This document shows, piece after piece, positions 7,486 to 15,392 of a stretch of DNA of 23,515 nt; the stretch's first letter is position 1, and each line of letters starts with the position of its first letter. Origin of the DNA: Deltaproteobacteria bacterium. Its GTDB lineage: Bacteria; Desulfobacterota; Binatia; UBA9968. The notes beneath the pieces are model-generated. The model had not been told where the DNA came from. It was given only the letters and a program-made list of their open reading frames with translations, and made no database searches. Made by a program: the position numbers and the translations under genes. The DNA is taken from assembly GCA_005878685.1 (NCBI GenBank), contig VBLN01000003.1, positions 1 through 23,515 of the forward strand, in the 5' to 3' direction.

Positions 7486-8958
7486 CTAAGAGGCGGGGCG
7501 GTCGTCCTTTTTCTTTAGCATGACGGAAAATCCACCTTGTTGCACGCGGATCACGCTTGAGCCTTTGCGTTTGGTCAGCTCTTCGAGCAACGTAATCAAC
7601 GGGTGCCTTGCGCTCAGATACTCCTTAGGCGGCCCCGCCGCCCTCATGGTCGCTATCTCCTCTTCACTCAGAAGCCAGCGCAGGAGCAAATCATCATCGG
7701 TAGTTTGAGCACCACCGATTTTGCGTCGCACCTCTTGAATCGAAGGCTCGGGAGGTTCCCACTTGGCCAGCTCTCTTCCGCGAGGCCGGCCGAGAATTTT
7801 GTCTTTGACCTCGGGGTCCATATAGAGCCTCCCCTCCTCGCCCCATCGCCCCAGCGCGTAGTGGATGCTTTGATCCGTCACCTCTTTGTAGCGCTCTCCG
7901 ACGATCACGTTGATGGCTGCCTGGCTGCCCACGAACTGAGAGAGTGGCGTCACCATGATGGGATAGCCGAATTCGGCACGCACGCGACAGGCTTCCTCCA
8001 ATGCTTCCTGAAGGCGATTTTCCATCCCGACCTTGCGCAGTTGATGAGCCAGGTTTGAGATCATTCCGCCCGGCACTTGGTGGAGGTACTGCGCATAGTC
8101 ATACTCGACGGGGGCGCCTATCGGAAAACCCTCTCGCTTGGCGATCGCGGTGAAGTATGCTTGCACGGGCTTGAGCGCTTGATGATCTATTGCAGGCGTG
8201 TAGCCTAAAGCCTCGGCGTTGCGCGCCACATTAAAGAGGGAAGGATTGGAAGAGCCGTTCGCCAGCGGAGGGACGGCGGTGTTGACTATTCTGACGCCGA
8301 GTTTGATCGCTTCAAGGCAACAAAGGGGACCCAAGCCGGTGGTGCAGTGGGTATGCAGCTCCAGCGGTATGGCGTTGCTGTTTTGTGTAATCAAGGGAAC
8401 CAACGCTGCTGTGCGCTCGGGCGTGAGCAGTCCTCCGGGATCTTTAAGGCAGAGGCGGGCGACCGACAGGGTCGCGGCTTCGCGTGCTTTCTGCGCGTAA
8501 TATTCGTCCGTATGCCTCGGGGAAATAGAATAGATGAGATTGACGATGGGCTTGAGCCCCACCTCGCGGGCGGAATTCACTTTGCGCTCCCAGCTGCCAA
8601 AGTTGTTCCATTCATCCGAGATCCTCGCCTCTCTTAAACCGTTCGCTGCCATGCGCTGCAGAAAGAGCTGATAAACGGATTGCGGCGTGATCTCGAAGGC
8701 GTTGACCCGGCCGGCAATAAGACGAAGCGGAGTCTTTTTGATTTTTTGAGAGACTAGGCGGACCCGCTCCCAAGGATTCTCCTTGAGCTCGCGCACGCAT
8801 TTTTTAAGGTGAGAGCTTGAGATCAACTCGATCGCCTCAAAACCCGCCTGATCCATCTTGTCCGCAACGGCAAGCATCATGCCGGTCCTCATGCCTTCGG
8901 CCCAGAGGCTCTGGTGTCCGTCGCGCAGCGTGGTATCCACAAAGCGAATCTCGCTCAT
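7486..8958 (-). CDS. Pyruvate/oxaloacetate-type carboxyltransferase subunit, copy 2 (intact)
   Basis: A 490-residue biotin-dependent carboxyltransferase (HMGL-like barrel plus PYC/OADA domain). Expected metal ligands are present: Asp13 in DTTLRDGHQSLWA, Lys172 in LCLKDPGGLLTP and His202/His204 in LHTHCTTGL. VPGGMISNLAHQL and the PYC/OADA segment PIMVTPLSQFVGSQAAINV follow. Pyruvate-enzyme motifs are altered: the GGAT strand reads ELISSSHL, the LLRG strand LRLIAGRVN, and HTHDTSG is HTHCTTG. A different acceptor from pyruvate is therefore possible. There is no biotinyl domain; the tail is a short basic helical region, so biotin is supplied by the separate AccB-type protein. The start at 8958 is chosen because AAGGGAG sits 5 nt upstream; a GTG at 8964 overlapping the accC stop is the alternative. 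Confidence 0.9.
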   Translation of the reverse strand: MSEIRFVDTTLRDGHQSLWAEGMRTGMMLAVADKMDQAGFEAIELISSSHLKKCVRELKENPWERVRLVSQKIKKTPLRLIAGRVNAFEITPQSVYQLFLQRMAANGLREARISDEWNNFGSWERKVNSAREVGLKPIVNLIYSISPRHTDEYYAQKAREAATLSVARLCLKDPGGLLTPERTAALVPLITQNSNAIPLELHTHCTTGLGPLCCLEAIKLGVRIVNTAVPPLANGSSNPSLFNVARNAEALGYTPAIDHQALKPVQAYFTAIAKREGFPIGAPVEYDYAQYLHQVPGGMISNLAHQLRKVGMENRLQEALEEACRVRAEFGYPIMVTPLSQFVGSQAAINVIVGERYKEVTDQSIHYALGRWGEEGRLYMDPEVKDKILGRPRGRELAKWEPPEPSIQEVRRKIGGAQTTDDDLLLRWLLSEEEIATMRAAGPPKEYLSARHPLITLLEELTKRKGSSVIRVQQGGFSVMLKKKDDRPAS

Positions 8959-8960
8959 AA

Positions 8961-10328
8961 TCACTCCCTTAAGTTAAAGGCAAATTGTTCCAACTGATTT
9001 TCGACCCAGCCGGTGTTGACCTCTCCGGCCAGGTAGTCTGGCTGATTCAGCAGGAAACGAAGAAATGGAATGGTCGTGTCTATGCCATCTACCCTAAAGG
9101 CCGCCAATGCTTGTTGCATCCGTCCTATCGCTTCTTTGCGGTCGACTCCTCGAACGATGAGCTTGGCGAGCAGGGAATCGTAAAAAGGAGGGACGGAGTA
9201 TCCTGGGAAACAATGGCTATCAATTCTTATGTCCGTTCCTTCGGGCGGTCGCCATTCGTGAATGCGGCCCGGATAGGGGCGAAATCCATGCTGGGGGGAT
9301 TCAGCGGTGATGCGGCATTCAATCGCGTGGCCGGAGAAATGGATGTCTGCTTCCTTGAAGAGTAGCCGTTGACCGTCAGCGATGGAGATCTGTTCTTTGA
9401 CCAAATCGATCCCCGTGATCATTTCTGTGACGGGATGCTCCACCTGAATCCGGGTGTTCATCTCAAGGAAATAGAATTGGCTGTTGTCTTGATCGAGTAT
9501 AAATTCGACGGTGCCGGCATTTTCATAGCGGATATTCTTGGCTATGGTGACGGCCGCTTTTCGAATCTTCTTTCTCAGCGGATCCGGTATCGAGTAGGCA
9601 GGCGCTTCCTCCACGACCTTTTGGTATCGGCGCTGCAGCGAGCAATCACGCTCGCCCACGTGGATCGCACTGCCGAACTGATCTCCAAGGACCTGGACTT
9701 CAATATGCCTCGCATTAGGAAGGTAACGCTCAATGTAAAGGGTCTCGTCTCCGAATGCCGCCCTTGCCTCGGCGGCGGAGGTCTCAAAGGCGCGCTGCAG
9801 TTCCGAGGCTTCGTTAACAATTTTGATTCCGCGACCTCCACCTCCGGCAGCCGCCTTGAGAAGGACGGGAAGTCCTACTTCTTCCGCCGCAGCGAGCGCT
9901 TGGTTGACGTTCGCCGCCTTTTTCGATCCAGGCACCACCGGTATTCCGTATTCGCTGGCGAGGGATCGGGCCGCCAGTTTGTTTCCCATCTGGCGGATGC
10001 TGTCCGCTCTAGGGCCGATGAACCTGAGCCCGTGCTTCGCGCAGGCCTCAGCGAACTCAGGCTCCTCAGCGAGAAAGCCATATCCCGGGTGCACGGCGTT
10101 CGACTTGGTGCCGAGGGCGGCGGCGATGATCGCATCGATCTTGAGGTAGCTCTCTGAGGAGCGAGCGGGGCCGATGCATACGGCGCGATCTGCCATCCGT
10201 GCAGGCAGACTTTCCCTGTCAGCTTCCGAAACTGCCACAACCGATTCTATTCCCAGATCGCGGCAGGCCTTGATGACGCGGAGGGCGATCTCCCCTCGAT
10301 TGGCCACCAGCACACGGCTTATATCCAT
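8961..10328 (-). CDS. accC: Biotin carboxylase subunit (AccC type)
   Basis: ATP-dependent carboxylation of carrier-bound biotin with bicarbonate. The 455-residue length and the order of parts match AccC: N-terminal VLVANRGEIALRVIKACRDLGI, NAVHPGYGFLAEEPEFA, the ATP-grasp glycine loop AAAGGGGRGIKIV, HIEVQVLGD, ERDCSLQRRYQKVVEEAP, FLEMNTRIQVEHPVTEMITGIDLV with the catalytic Glu, Asn and Arg, and C-terminal GHAIECRITAE. All catalytic motifs appear intact. The ATG is 20 nt after the accB stop and the TGA overlaps the region of the next start, so the four genes are one operon. No AccA/AccD-type carboxyltransferase is present; the partners here are the PYC/OadA-type proteins downstream. Confidence 0.95.
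   Translation of the reverse strand: MDISRVLVANRGEIALRVIKACRDLGIESVVAVSEADRESLPARMADRAVCIGPARSSESYLKIDAIIAAALGTKSNAVHPGYGFLAEEPEFAEACAKHGLRFIGPRADSIRQMGNKLAARSLASEYGIPVVPGSKKAANVNQALAAAEEVGLPVLLKAAAGGGGRGIKIVNEASELQRAFETSAAEARAAFGDETLYIERYLPNARHIEVQVLGDQFGSAIHVGERDCSLQRRYQKVVEEAPAYSIPDPLRKKIRKAAVTIAKNIRYENAGTVEFILDQDNSQFYFLEMNTRIQVEHPVTEMITGIDLVKEQISIADGQRLLFKEADIHFSGHAIECRITAESPQHGFRPYPGRIHEWRPPEGTDIRIDSHCFPGYSVPPFYDSLLAKLIVRGVDRKEAIGRMQQALAAFRVDGIDTTIPFLRFLLNQPDYLAGEVNTGWVENQLEQFAFNLRE
8964..8970 (-). promoter_or_regulatory. Ribosome binding site of carboxyltransferase copy 2
   Basis: On the minus strand AAGGGAG lies at the end of accC, 5 nt before ATG 8958. It decides for the ATG over the GTG at 8964 that overlaps the accC stop. 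Confidence 0.7.
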
Positions 10329-10348
10329 TCTGAAGAAACCTTGAGACC

Positions 10349-10882
10349 TTAATGCGCTGGTGGCTTAACAAGAAAGAGAGTCTGTCCGTATTCGACGAAT
10401 TGGCCGTTTTCGACGCAGGTTTCTACGATGATGCCGTTGACTCTAGAGGTCACTGCGTTGAAGACTTTCATGACCTCTATGAGTCCGACTGTCGTGCTTG
10501 CTGCGACGGAATCCCCGGTCTTTACAAATGGCGGCGCACCGGGCTCTGGTGTTGTGTAGAAGGTCCCTACCATAGGTGCAACAATGGGAACAGTGCCCTC
10601 TTTAACGACCGGCGCTTCGGCTGTTGCAGCTCTCTGTGTTCCGCTTGTCTCGGGCGCTTTTGTTTCCACCTTGAGGTCCGGCTGGCTTGAGGCAGGGGGA
10701 CGGGCTGAAGAAGCCTGTGGACTCTCGTCATCGCCACCGTGGTATCCTTTTTTACCTACCGTAAGTTTAATATCGCCCGCTTCCAAGCGGAGGAAGTCAA
10801 AGTCTGACTTTTCTAACAGATTTAATATTTCGAGCAACTCGTCTACGGTCAACTGGGTGATCAGTTTGTCCTTTTCAATCAC
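10349..10882 (-). CDS. accB: Biotin carboxyl carrier protein (AccB type)
   Basis: A 177-residue biotin carrier. Residues 1-45 form the conserved N-terminal helix and strand (LTVDELLEILNLLEKSDFDFLRLE), residues 50-95 are a Pro/Ala/Ser-rich linker, and residues 98-175 are the biotinyl domain. The acceptor Lys is Lys139 in EVMKVFN, a variant of EAMKM. The segment APMVGTFYTTPEPGAPPFV is the protruding thumb typical of acetyl-CoA carboxylase carriers rather than of oxaloacetate decarboxylases. The start is GTG 10882: an in-frame TGA lies just upstream, and GAGGAG sits about 12 nt before it, a rather long spacing. It is the first gene of the - strand operon. Confidence 0.93.
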   Translation of the reverse strand: MIEKDKLITQLTVDELLEILNLLEKSDFDFLRLEAGDIKLTVGKKGYHGGDDESPQASSARPPASSQPDLKVETKAPETSGTQRAATAEAPVVKEGTVPIVAPMVGTFYTTPEPGAPPFVKTGDSVAASTTVGLIEVMKVFNAVTSRVNGIIVETCVENGQFVEYGQTLFLVKPPAH

Positions 10883-10937
10883 AGGTCAATCCAGCTCCTC
10901 TCTTAGCGGTTGCAAAGCGGCGAATCTGCCGTTTTTC

Positions 10938-10964
10938 CTTATAAGATATCTCACATCAGGTCAA
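10938..10964 (-). promoter_or_regulatory. Candidate promoter for the accB operon
   Basis: On the minus strand TTGACC (10959-10964) and TATAAG (10938-10943) each match five of six consensus bases, with 15 nt between them. The spacing is short for a sigma-70 promoter, so this is tentative. Transcription would start about 50 nt before the accB GTG. Confidence 0.4.
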
Positions 10965-11020
10965 GATAAGAAACACTGTTGATATTCGCGTTTCGGGGAA
11001 GAGCACACGGCTAAACCTAC

Positions 11021-11048
11021 TTGACAACCAAAAAGGCCGGAGTATATG
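11021..11048 (+). promoter_or_regulatory. Candidate sigma-70 promoter for the NitT/TauT-like binding protein gene
   Basis: A perfect TTGACA (11021-11026) is followed after 16 nt by TATATG (11043-11048). It lies in the 226-nt divergent spacer and would give a leader of about 55 nt before ATG 11109. It overlaps the farther in-frame ATG at 11046, which makes that start unlikely. Confidence 0.55.
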
Positions 11049-11108
11049 GAGCTAGACTGGTTTTGTCTCTGTGATCAGGGGGTAAGCGGAAGCCCAAGGG
11101 AAGAAGTT

Positions 11109-12101
11109 ATGCAGCTTAGAAGCGTAGCAAGGAGAACGTTCGTTGCGGTTTTTGTTCTGACGATTGCCTGCCTTGGAACTGTTTGGAGCGCCGAGCTTGC
11201 GCCCCTTCGGGCGAGCTATGCGGCACCCAGCGGCGGCTTTGCGCCTCTTTGGCTCGCTCAGGAAAGAGGGTTCTTCGTCAAATACGGCTTGCGGGTGGAT
11301 CTCCAATCTATTCTGCCCGCCACCGCGACACAGGCGCTGCTGGCCAAAAGTCTCGACATCATGAACCCCGGAGGCGAGATCATCGAAGCGGGCTTGGGCG
11401 GCGCGAAGGTTGCTTTTATCGTGGGCGTTTTGAATCGCATTGTTTTTTCTTTATACAGCAAACCGGAGATCCGGCAATTCTCTGATCTGCGGGGGAAGGT
11501 GATCGGCGTCACTCAACCGGGATCCACGACGGATTTTACCGCACGGATTCTGATCCAGCAGGCCGGAATGTCTCCCGGAAAGGATGTGCAGGTGCTTCAT
11601 CTGCAGGGCATACCGGACATCATCACTGCGCTTTCCCAGGGGAGAATCGACGCTGGCGTGCTTTCGGCTCCCACGACACTCAAGGCTCGACAGGCAGGGT
11701 TGAAGGAGTTGATCGACATCACGGCGCGAAACATTCCCATGATTCATATCGCTCTAGCCACGACGCAGGACTTTATCAAGGAGAATCGCGATCGCACGCG
11801 GCGCTTTCTCCAGGGTTACATAGAGGGGCTCAAGGTTGCCCTGACGGATTCCGAGCAGACGAAACAGATCATCGGCAAGTACACGAAGACCGACAATCGG
11901 GACGATCTGGATGAAACCTATAATACCTTTGCGAAAGCATGGGAGCGAGTTCCGTATGTGTCGGCGCAAGGAGTGCAAACGCTGCTGAACTTCGCTGCCA
12001 ACCCGGCGGCCAAGACGGCCAAGCCGGAGCAGTTCATCGACAACTCGATCGTGGCGGAACTGGAAAAATCGGGCTTCATTGATAAGATCTACAAGCAATA
12101 G
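11109..12101 (+). CDS. NitT/TauT-type ABC transporter substrate-binding protein (orphan)
   Basis: A 330-residue periplasmic binding protein of the NMT1/THI5-like group. ATG 11109 is preferred: it has AAGGGA 7 nt upstream and starts a standard signal peptide (MQLRSVARR, hydrophobic core, ...TVWSA), while the longer frame from 11046 puts a non-signal segment in front. The mature part has the family opening SGGFAPLWLAQERGFFVKYGL, then LRGKVIGVTQPGSTTDFTARILIQQAG and the late segment IGKYTKTDNRDDLDETY. No ATPase or permease gene is adjacent, as often seen where such proteins are multiplied in uncultured soil bacteria. The ligand is not predictable; thiamine precursors, sulfonates, nitrate and aromatic acids occur in the family. 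Confidence 0.85.
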   Translation: MQLRSVARRTFVAVFVLTIACLGTVWSAELAPLRASYAAPSGGFAPLWLAQERGFFVKYGLRVDLQSILPATATQALLAKSLDIMNPGGEIIEAGLGGAKVAFIVGVLNRIVFSLYSKPEIRQFSDLRGKVIGVTQPGSTTDFTARILIQQAGMSPGKDVQVLHLQGIPDIITALSQGRIDAGVLSAPTTLKARQAGLKELIDITARNIPMIHIALATTQDFIKENRDRTRRFLQGYIEGLKVALTDSEQTKQIIGKYTKTDNRDDLDETYNTFAKAWERVPYVSAQGVQTLLNFAANPAAKTAKPEQFIDNSIVAELEKSGFIDKIYKQ

Positions 12102-12134
12102 GTTATTTTAAGCTTCGCACGGAATTTGACCCTT

Positions 12135-12140
12135 AAGGAG
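12135..12140 (+). promoter_or_regulatory. Ribosome binding site of the cupin gene
   Basis: AAGGAG lies 6 nt before ATG 12147 and decides for this start over TTG 12126. Confidence 0.75.
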
Positions 12141-12146
12141 AGCGCC

Positions 12147-12572
12147 ATGAAACTTTTGGATGTCAGCGATTTCGTCAGGGAGAGAAAGAAAGGCCAAAGA
12201 AGATCTGACCTCTTCCGCAGGGAGAATCTGGAGACGTGGTTGCTCTATTTCCCTCCCGGGGATGTGCAACGCATGCACAGCCACCCGTCGGACCGAACCT
12301 ACTACGTGATCACCGGCCGGGGAACGATGAAAGGATTGAACGAAAGCCACGAGCTCTCTCCGGGAAAGATTATCAGCATCCCCGCGCATGAGTACTATGA
12401 AGGATCGAATCCCTACGACGAGCCAATGGTCCTATTGGGGAACAGCTGCAAGCCGACTCCGGAAGATCTCGCCAGAGCGGGCGGGAAGCGCAACGAGATC
12501 GACGCCGCGACCGGCAAGCGTATCGTCTATCAACATGGAGGGGGGAGGGACGAAGGACAGATTGTGGACTAG
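12147..12572 (+). CDS. Single-domain cupin protein
   Basis: A 141-residue small beta-barrel protein. Cupin motif 1 is RMHSHPSDRTYYVITGRG: the HxH pair is there but the usual metal-binding Glu after it is missing (Arg/Thr in its place). Motif 2 is PGKIISIPAHEYYEGSNP and keeps a His. Metal binding may thus be through three His only. No signal peptide is seen. It lies 45 nt after the binding protein gene and 26 nt before the dehydrogenase-like gene, so it is probably in the same operon. It could be a small dioxygenase, an isomerase or a sensor domain; the sequence does not decide. Confidence 0.8.
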   Translation: MKLLDVSDFVRERKKGQRRSDLFRRENLETWLLYFPPGDVQRMHSHPSDRTYYVITGRGTMKGLNESHELSPGKIISIPAHEYYEGSNPYDEPMVLLGNSCKPTPEDLARAGGKRNEIDAATGKRIVYQHGGGRDEGQIVD

Positions 12573-12598
12573 CTGCATCCATAGTGTGGGGACGTATG

Positions 12599-13426
12599 AT
12601 GGAAAAAATCGGCATGGTGGGCGTGGGAGCGATGGGAAGCGCCCTTCTGGAGCGTCTCAAGCTGGCCGGGGTCCAGGCGACTGTCTATGATTGCGATCCT
12701 AGCGCGTTAGAGGCGGGCCGTTCTCTGGGGGCCCACCTAGCACGCAGTGCCGCTGAGGTGGCGGGGAGATGCACGATTGTGGACATAGTCGTGCGCACCG
12801 ACGAGGAGGTGCTGGATTGCACGCTCGGAAAGAGCGGTGTGGTTGAGGGCGCCACACCCGAAACACTGGTCCTTCTCCACAGCACCATTCTCCCGCAAAC
12901 GACCCGGAAAGTTGCGGCGGCCGCGCGGACGCGCAGCGTCCATGCGATGGACGCTTGCATGCTCGGAGTCCCGAGAACGGTGAGAGCCGGAGAGTTGGTT
13001 TTCTTAGTTGGCGGACCCGTTGAGCTATTCGAGCGGTCGCGGCCCCACCTCCTTAGAATGGGAAAGGAACTCATTCACATGGGAGGTCTCGGCGCCGGTA
13101 ATGTGGGGAAAATCATCAAAAATTTGACTTCCGGAGCAGAGACCTTGATGATGCACGAGGCTTTACAGCTCGGAGAGGCTGAAGGGCTCAGATTCCCGCA
13201 AGTGCTGGAGATGCTGCAGCAAGTGGATGGAGAGAAGCTGCTGGACCGCTGGCGTCAGGTGTTTGATCCTTCAGCCGCGACGCCGACACCACGCATCGGC
13301 AGAAATGTCTTTCACAAAGACGTTCCACTAGCCGGTGAATTGGCGCGGCGATGCGGTCTCGATCTTCCGATCATCGAACAGCTTGCAGCCGCTGCGAGAC
13401 GGCTGGTGAAAGAGAAACAATCCTAG
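12599..13426 (+). CDS. NAD(P)-dependent beta-hydroxyacid dehydrogenase, 3-hydroxyisobutyrate dehydrogenase-like
   Basis: A 275-residue enzyme expected to oxidise a beta-hydroxyacid or reduce the matching semialdehyde. The Rossmann loop is GVGAMG (residues 8-13). The substrate motif is DACMLGVPRTVRAGELVFLVGG, a diverged form of the family DAPVSGG segment. The catalytic Lys is Lys171 in GAGNVGKIIKN, with the following Asn conserved. Starts at GTG 12584, ATG 12596 and ATG 12599 are in frame; 12599 has the best spacing (6 nt) from GGGGA. The protein is slightly shorter than the usual 290-300 residues. The changed substrate motif suggests a substrate other than 3-hydroxyisobutyrate. Confidence 0.86.
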   Translation: MEKIGMVGVGAMGSALLERLKLAGVQATVYDCDPSALEAGRSLGAHLARSAAEVAGRCTIVDIVVRTDEEVLDCTLGKSGVVEGATPETLVLLHSTILPQTTRKVAAAARTRSVHAMDACMLGVPRTVRAGELVFLVGGPVELFERSRPHLLRMGKELIHMGGLGAGNVGKIIKNLTSGAETLMMHEALQLGEAEGLRFPQVLEMLQQVDGEKLLDRWRQVFDPSAATPTPRIGRNVFHKDVPLAGELARRCGLDLPIIEQLAAAARRLVKEKQS

Positions 13427-13457
13427 AGGTTTATAGGACGAGAGAAGGGGGATGACT

Positions 13458-13814
13458 ATGGCTAAGATTCGTCATATTGCGCTGCTGACGCGAGACACGG
13501 TTAAGTTAGCGGAATTTTACCGGAGCTCCTTCGGCATGAAGGAAGTCGCGCGCAGCGGGCCACAGGAGGAGGCGATCTATCTTTCTGACGGTTACATCAA
13601 CCTCGCTATCCTGCCCGCTCGCGGGCGGCCGGAGGGGATCTATCACTTCGGCTTCGAGGTCGAGAATGTAAAGGAAGCGATGCAGAGCGCGCTAGAAGCT
13701 GGCGCCAGTAAGGGCACGGATTCGCTCCCCAAGGATGGCCGCTTTGCGGAAGCCTTTGTGCGGGATCCAGTGGGAACCAGGGTGGATTTATCTGAGCTGG
13801 GATGGAAGGCATAG
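13458..13814 (+). CDS. VOC (glyoxalase/bleomycin resistance/dioxygenase) superfamily protein
   Basis: A 118-residue protein with two beta-alpha-beta-beta-beta units: MAKIRHIALLTRDTVKLAEFYRSSFGM, then YHFGFEVENVKEAMQSALEAGA and FVRDPVGTRVDLSEL. His7 and the His in YHFGFEV are in metal-ligand positions of the fold; the last ligand would be the acid in RVDLSE. ATG 13458 is preferred over ATG 13452 because GGGGG directly abuts the latter. It may be a lyase, isomerase or dioxygenase acting on the pathway intermediates of this cluster. Confidence 0.82.
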   Translation: MAKIRHIALLTRDTVKLAEFYRSSFGMKEVARSGPQEEAIYLSDGYINLAILPARGRPEGIYHFGFEVENVKEAMQSALEAGASKGTDSLPKDGRFAEAFVRDPVGTRVDLSELGWKA

Positions 13815-13886
13815 AGGCAATTTTCAAGTCCTGGCAAAAGCGGCTGAAGATCGCACCCAAATATCAGCTGGCAGGAATAAAATGTT

Positions 13887-14972
13887 GTGAAAGTCAGCCT
13901 GTTTACTGAAATCCAGTGTCCAGCGGACGCCGTGCCCGTAAACCGCTTGGATGAATTTCTTGAACAGGCAGAGCTGGCTGATACTCTCGGGTTTCGGGGG
14001 TTTTGGATCGCGGAGATCCACTGCCAGCCTAAATTTTCCCTCTTGTCTGCTCCCTACGCCGTGCTCGGCGCCGCTTCACAGCGGACACGCCGGCTCCGTC
14101 TAGGCGTTGCGGTGAATACATTGCCAGTACATCATCCTGTTCACTTGGCGGAGCAGGCGGCGATGCTCGACCTGCTGACGCATGGCCGAATGGATTTTGC
14201 AGCCGGCGGAGGACATCCCCACAGCCGCGTGTACGAATGTTTTGGCGTGGATCACCAAAAGACGCACGAGCTCATCGAAGAAAGCGTGAAAGTTATCCAG
14301 GCCGCCTGGACAGAAGACGTGCTTAAATTTGAGGGTCGATTTTTTCAAATTCCAGAGGTCGTCGTCAATCCGAAGCCGCTGCAAAAACCCACTCCTCCCA
14401 TCTATGTCGCCGCAAGCTCCCCTGAAGGGGTTGAGGTCGCCGCCCGACTAGGAGTCAACCTTTTTCTCCCGATTCACACTCGCACCCAGGAGCAAGTCCT
14501 GAGCTTAGCCAATGGTTATTGGGCAGGACTTAAAAAGCACGGCCATCAGGCTGGATCGCGTGAACTGGGCTTGCTGGTTCCCATGCATCTGGCTAAAACC
14601 ATCGAGGAAGCGCGTCAACGAGCCGCGGACGGGATCATGAGTTACTACACAATCATCGGAGAGGTGAGAAGCAGTTACATTGACTGGCTCACCCGTCGCG
14701 GCAGTCCTCTGCCAGCGCGGCTGTTAAAGACCGCGACCGGCGAGGGGTTGACGTTCGAGCGTGTGTGCGCGGAGCACGCGGTTGTCGGTGATTCTGATAC
14801 GGCCGTGGCCGGATTGCAGCTACTTGCCGACAAAACGCGCGCCGGCCATATTCTCGCCTGGATGAATATCGGCAGCACTCCCCACAAGTTTGTCCTTGAA
14901 TCAATGGAGCAGCTTGCGCGCGAGGTCATGCCACGAATCAAAGCGGACCGTCCAGCGCGGCCGGACGCGTAG
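13887..14972 (+). CDS. LLM-class flavin-dependent monooxygenase (luciferase-like)
   Basis: A 361-residue TIM-barrel oxidoreductase using reduced flavin (F420H2 or FMNH2). It shows the family N-terminus MKVSLFTEIQCP, the helix FLEQAELADTLGFRGFWIAEIH, LGVAVNTLPVHHPVHLAEQAAMLDLLTHGRMDFAAGGGH with the typical LAEQAAMLD and GR-x-x-x-G segments, and later PIYVAASSPEGVEVAARLG. The start is GTG 13887 with AGGAA 9 nt upstream; no in-frame alternative fits the conserved N-terminus. It sits 72 nt after the VOC gene and looks like an oxidative step of the cluster. Confidence 0.9.
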   Translation: MKVSLFTEIQCPADAVPVNRLDEFLEQAELADTLGFRGFWIAEIHCQPKFSLLSAPYAVLGAASQRTRRLRLGVAVNTLPVHHPVHLAEQAAMLDLLTHGRMDFAAGGGHPHSRVYECFGVDHQKTHELIEESVKVIQAAWTEDVLKFEGRFFQIPEVVVNPKPLQKPTPPIYVAASSPEGVEVAARLGVNLFLPIHTRTQEQVLSLANGYWAGLKKHGHQAGSRELGLLVPMHLAKTIEEARQRAADGIMSYYTIIGEVRSSYIDWLTRRGSPLPARLLKTATGEGLTFERVCAEHAVVGDSDTAVAGLQLLADKTRAGHILAWMNIGSTPHKFVLESMEQLAREVMPRIKADRPARPDA

Positions 14973-15159
14973 CGAGCCCGGTGACCTCTCCACTTCACCC
15001 TGCAATTTGTTTAAGCCATTCTCTGAAAGCTCGACTCTTTTTTGGGTGACATGCACGGAATATTCGCCTGTCTGGGGTGTTAAGCATAATTCAAGCAATA
15101 CCTGAGATCTGAACTCGATCCCTGAAGGAGCCGGATCCGAGCGGAAATCAAAGGGGCGA

Positions 15160-15188
15160 TTGACAGGATTGCCGTTTAAAGCTATGAG
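15160..15188 (+). promoter_or_regulatory. Candidate promoter for the TTT binding-protein genes
   Basis: TTGACA (15160-15165) is followed by 17 nt and TATGAG (15183-15188). It is the only good match in the 265-nt spacer 14973-15237. The rest of that spacer shows no recognisable gene, hairpin or repeat. Confidence 0.45.
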
Positions 15189-15224
15189 GCTGCTAATGCC
15201 TGGGACTTGTACGCTCGAAAGAAC

Positions 15225-15231
15225 AAGGAGG
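15225..15231 (+). promoter_or_regulatory. Ribosome binding site before the signal peptide of the first TTT binding protein
   Basis: AAGGAGG lies 6 nt before ATG 15238. This strong site, together with the signal peptide it serves, shows where the gene originally began. Confidence 0.8.
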
Positions 15232-15237
15232 ACTGCT

Positions 15238-15321
15238 ATGATTAGAAAGCTCGACTGCCTTGTCGTAGCTGTTGCTGTGGTGCTCGTTTGTAGGGCGCCG
15301 CTGTTCGCACAGGAATCATAA
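15238..15321 (+). pseudogene. Displaced signal-peptide segment of the first TTT binding protein
   Basis: From ATG 15238 the sequence codes a standard signal peptide (MIRKLDC, a Val/Ala/Leu core, RAPLFAQES) and then hits TAA at 15319. The mature protein continues in another frame, open from 15294, reading ITIRVIVGASAGGGYDTYSR. One base (modulo three) is missing between about 15313 and 15320. Comparison with the paralogue PYYEGKTVRFLV suggests that several codons may have been lost too. Confidence 0.85.
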
Positions 15322-15392
15322 CCATCCGCGTCATCGTCGGCGCTTCGGCCGGAGGAGGTTACGATACCTATTCCAGGACCATTGCTCGGCAT

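Noticed and set aside
9369..10157. Long open frame on the + strand opposite accC (262 codons)
   Set aside because: It is fully antisense to a biotin carboxylase with all motifs intact, and its product resembles no protein family.
11046..11108. Upstream start of the NitT/TauT-like receptor at ATG 11046
   Set aside because: It would place a non-signal peptide segment before a good signal peptide and overlaps the -10 box of the candidate promoter.
14948..14970. GC-rich inverted repeat at the end of the LLM gene
   Set aside because: The arms are only four to five bases and no T-run follows, so it does not support a terminator.
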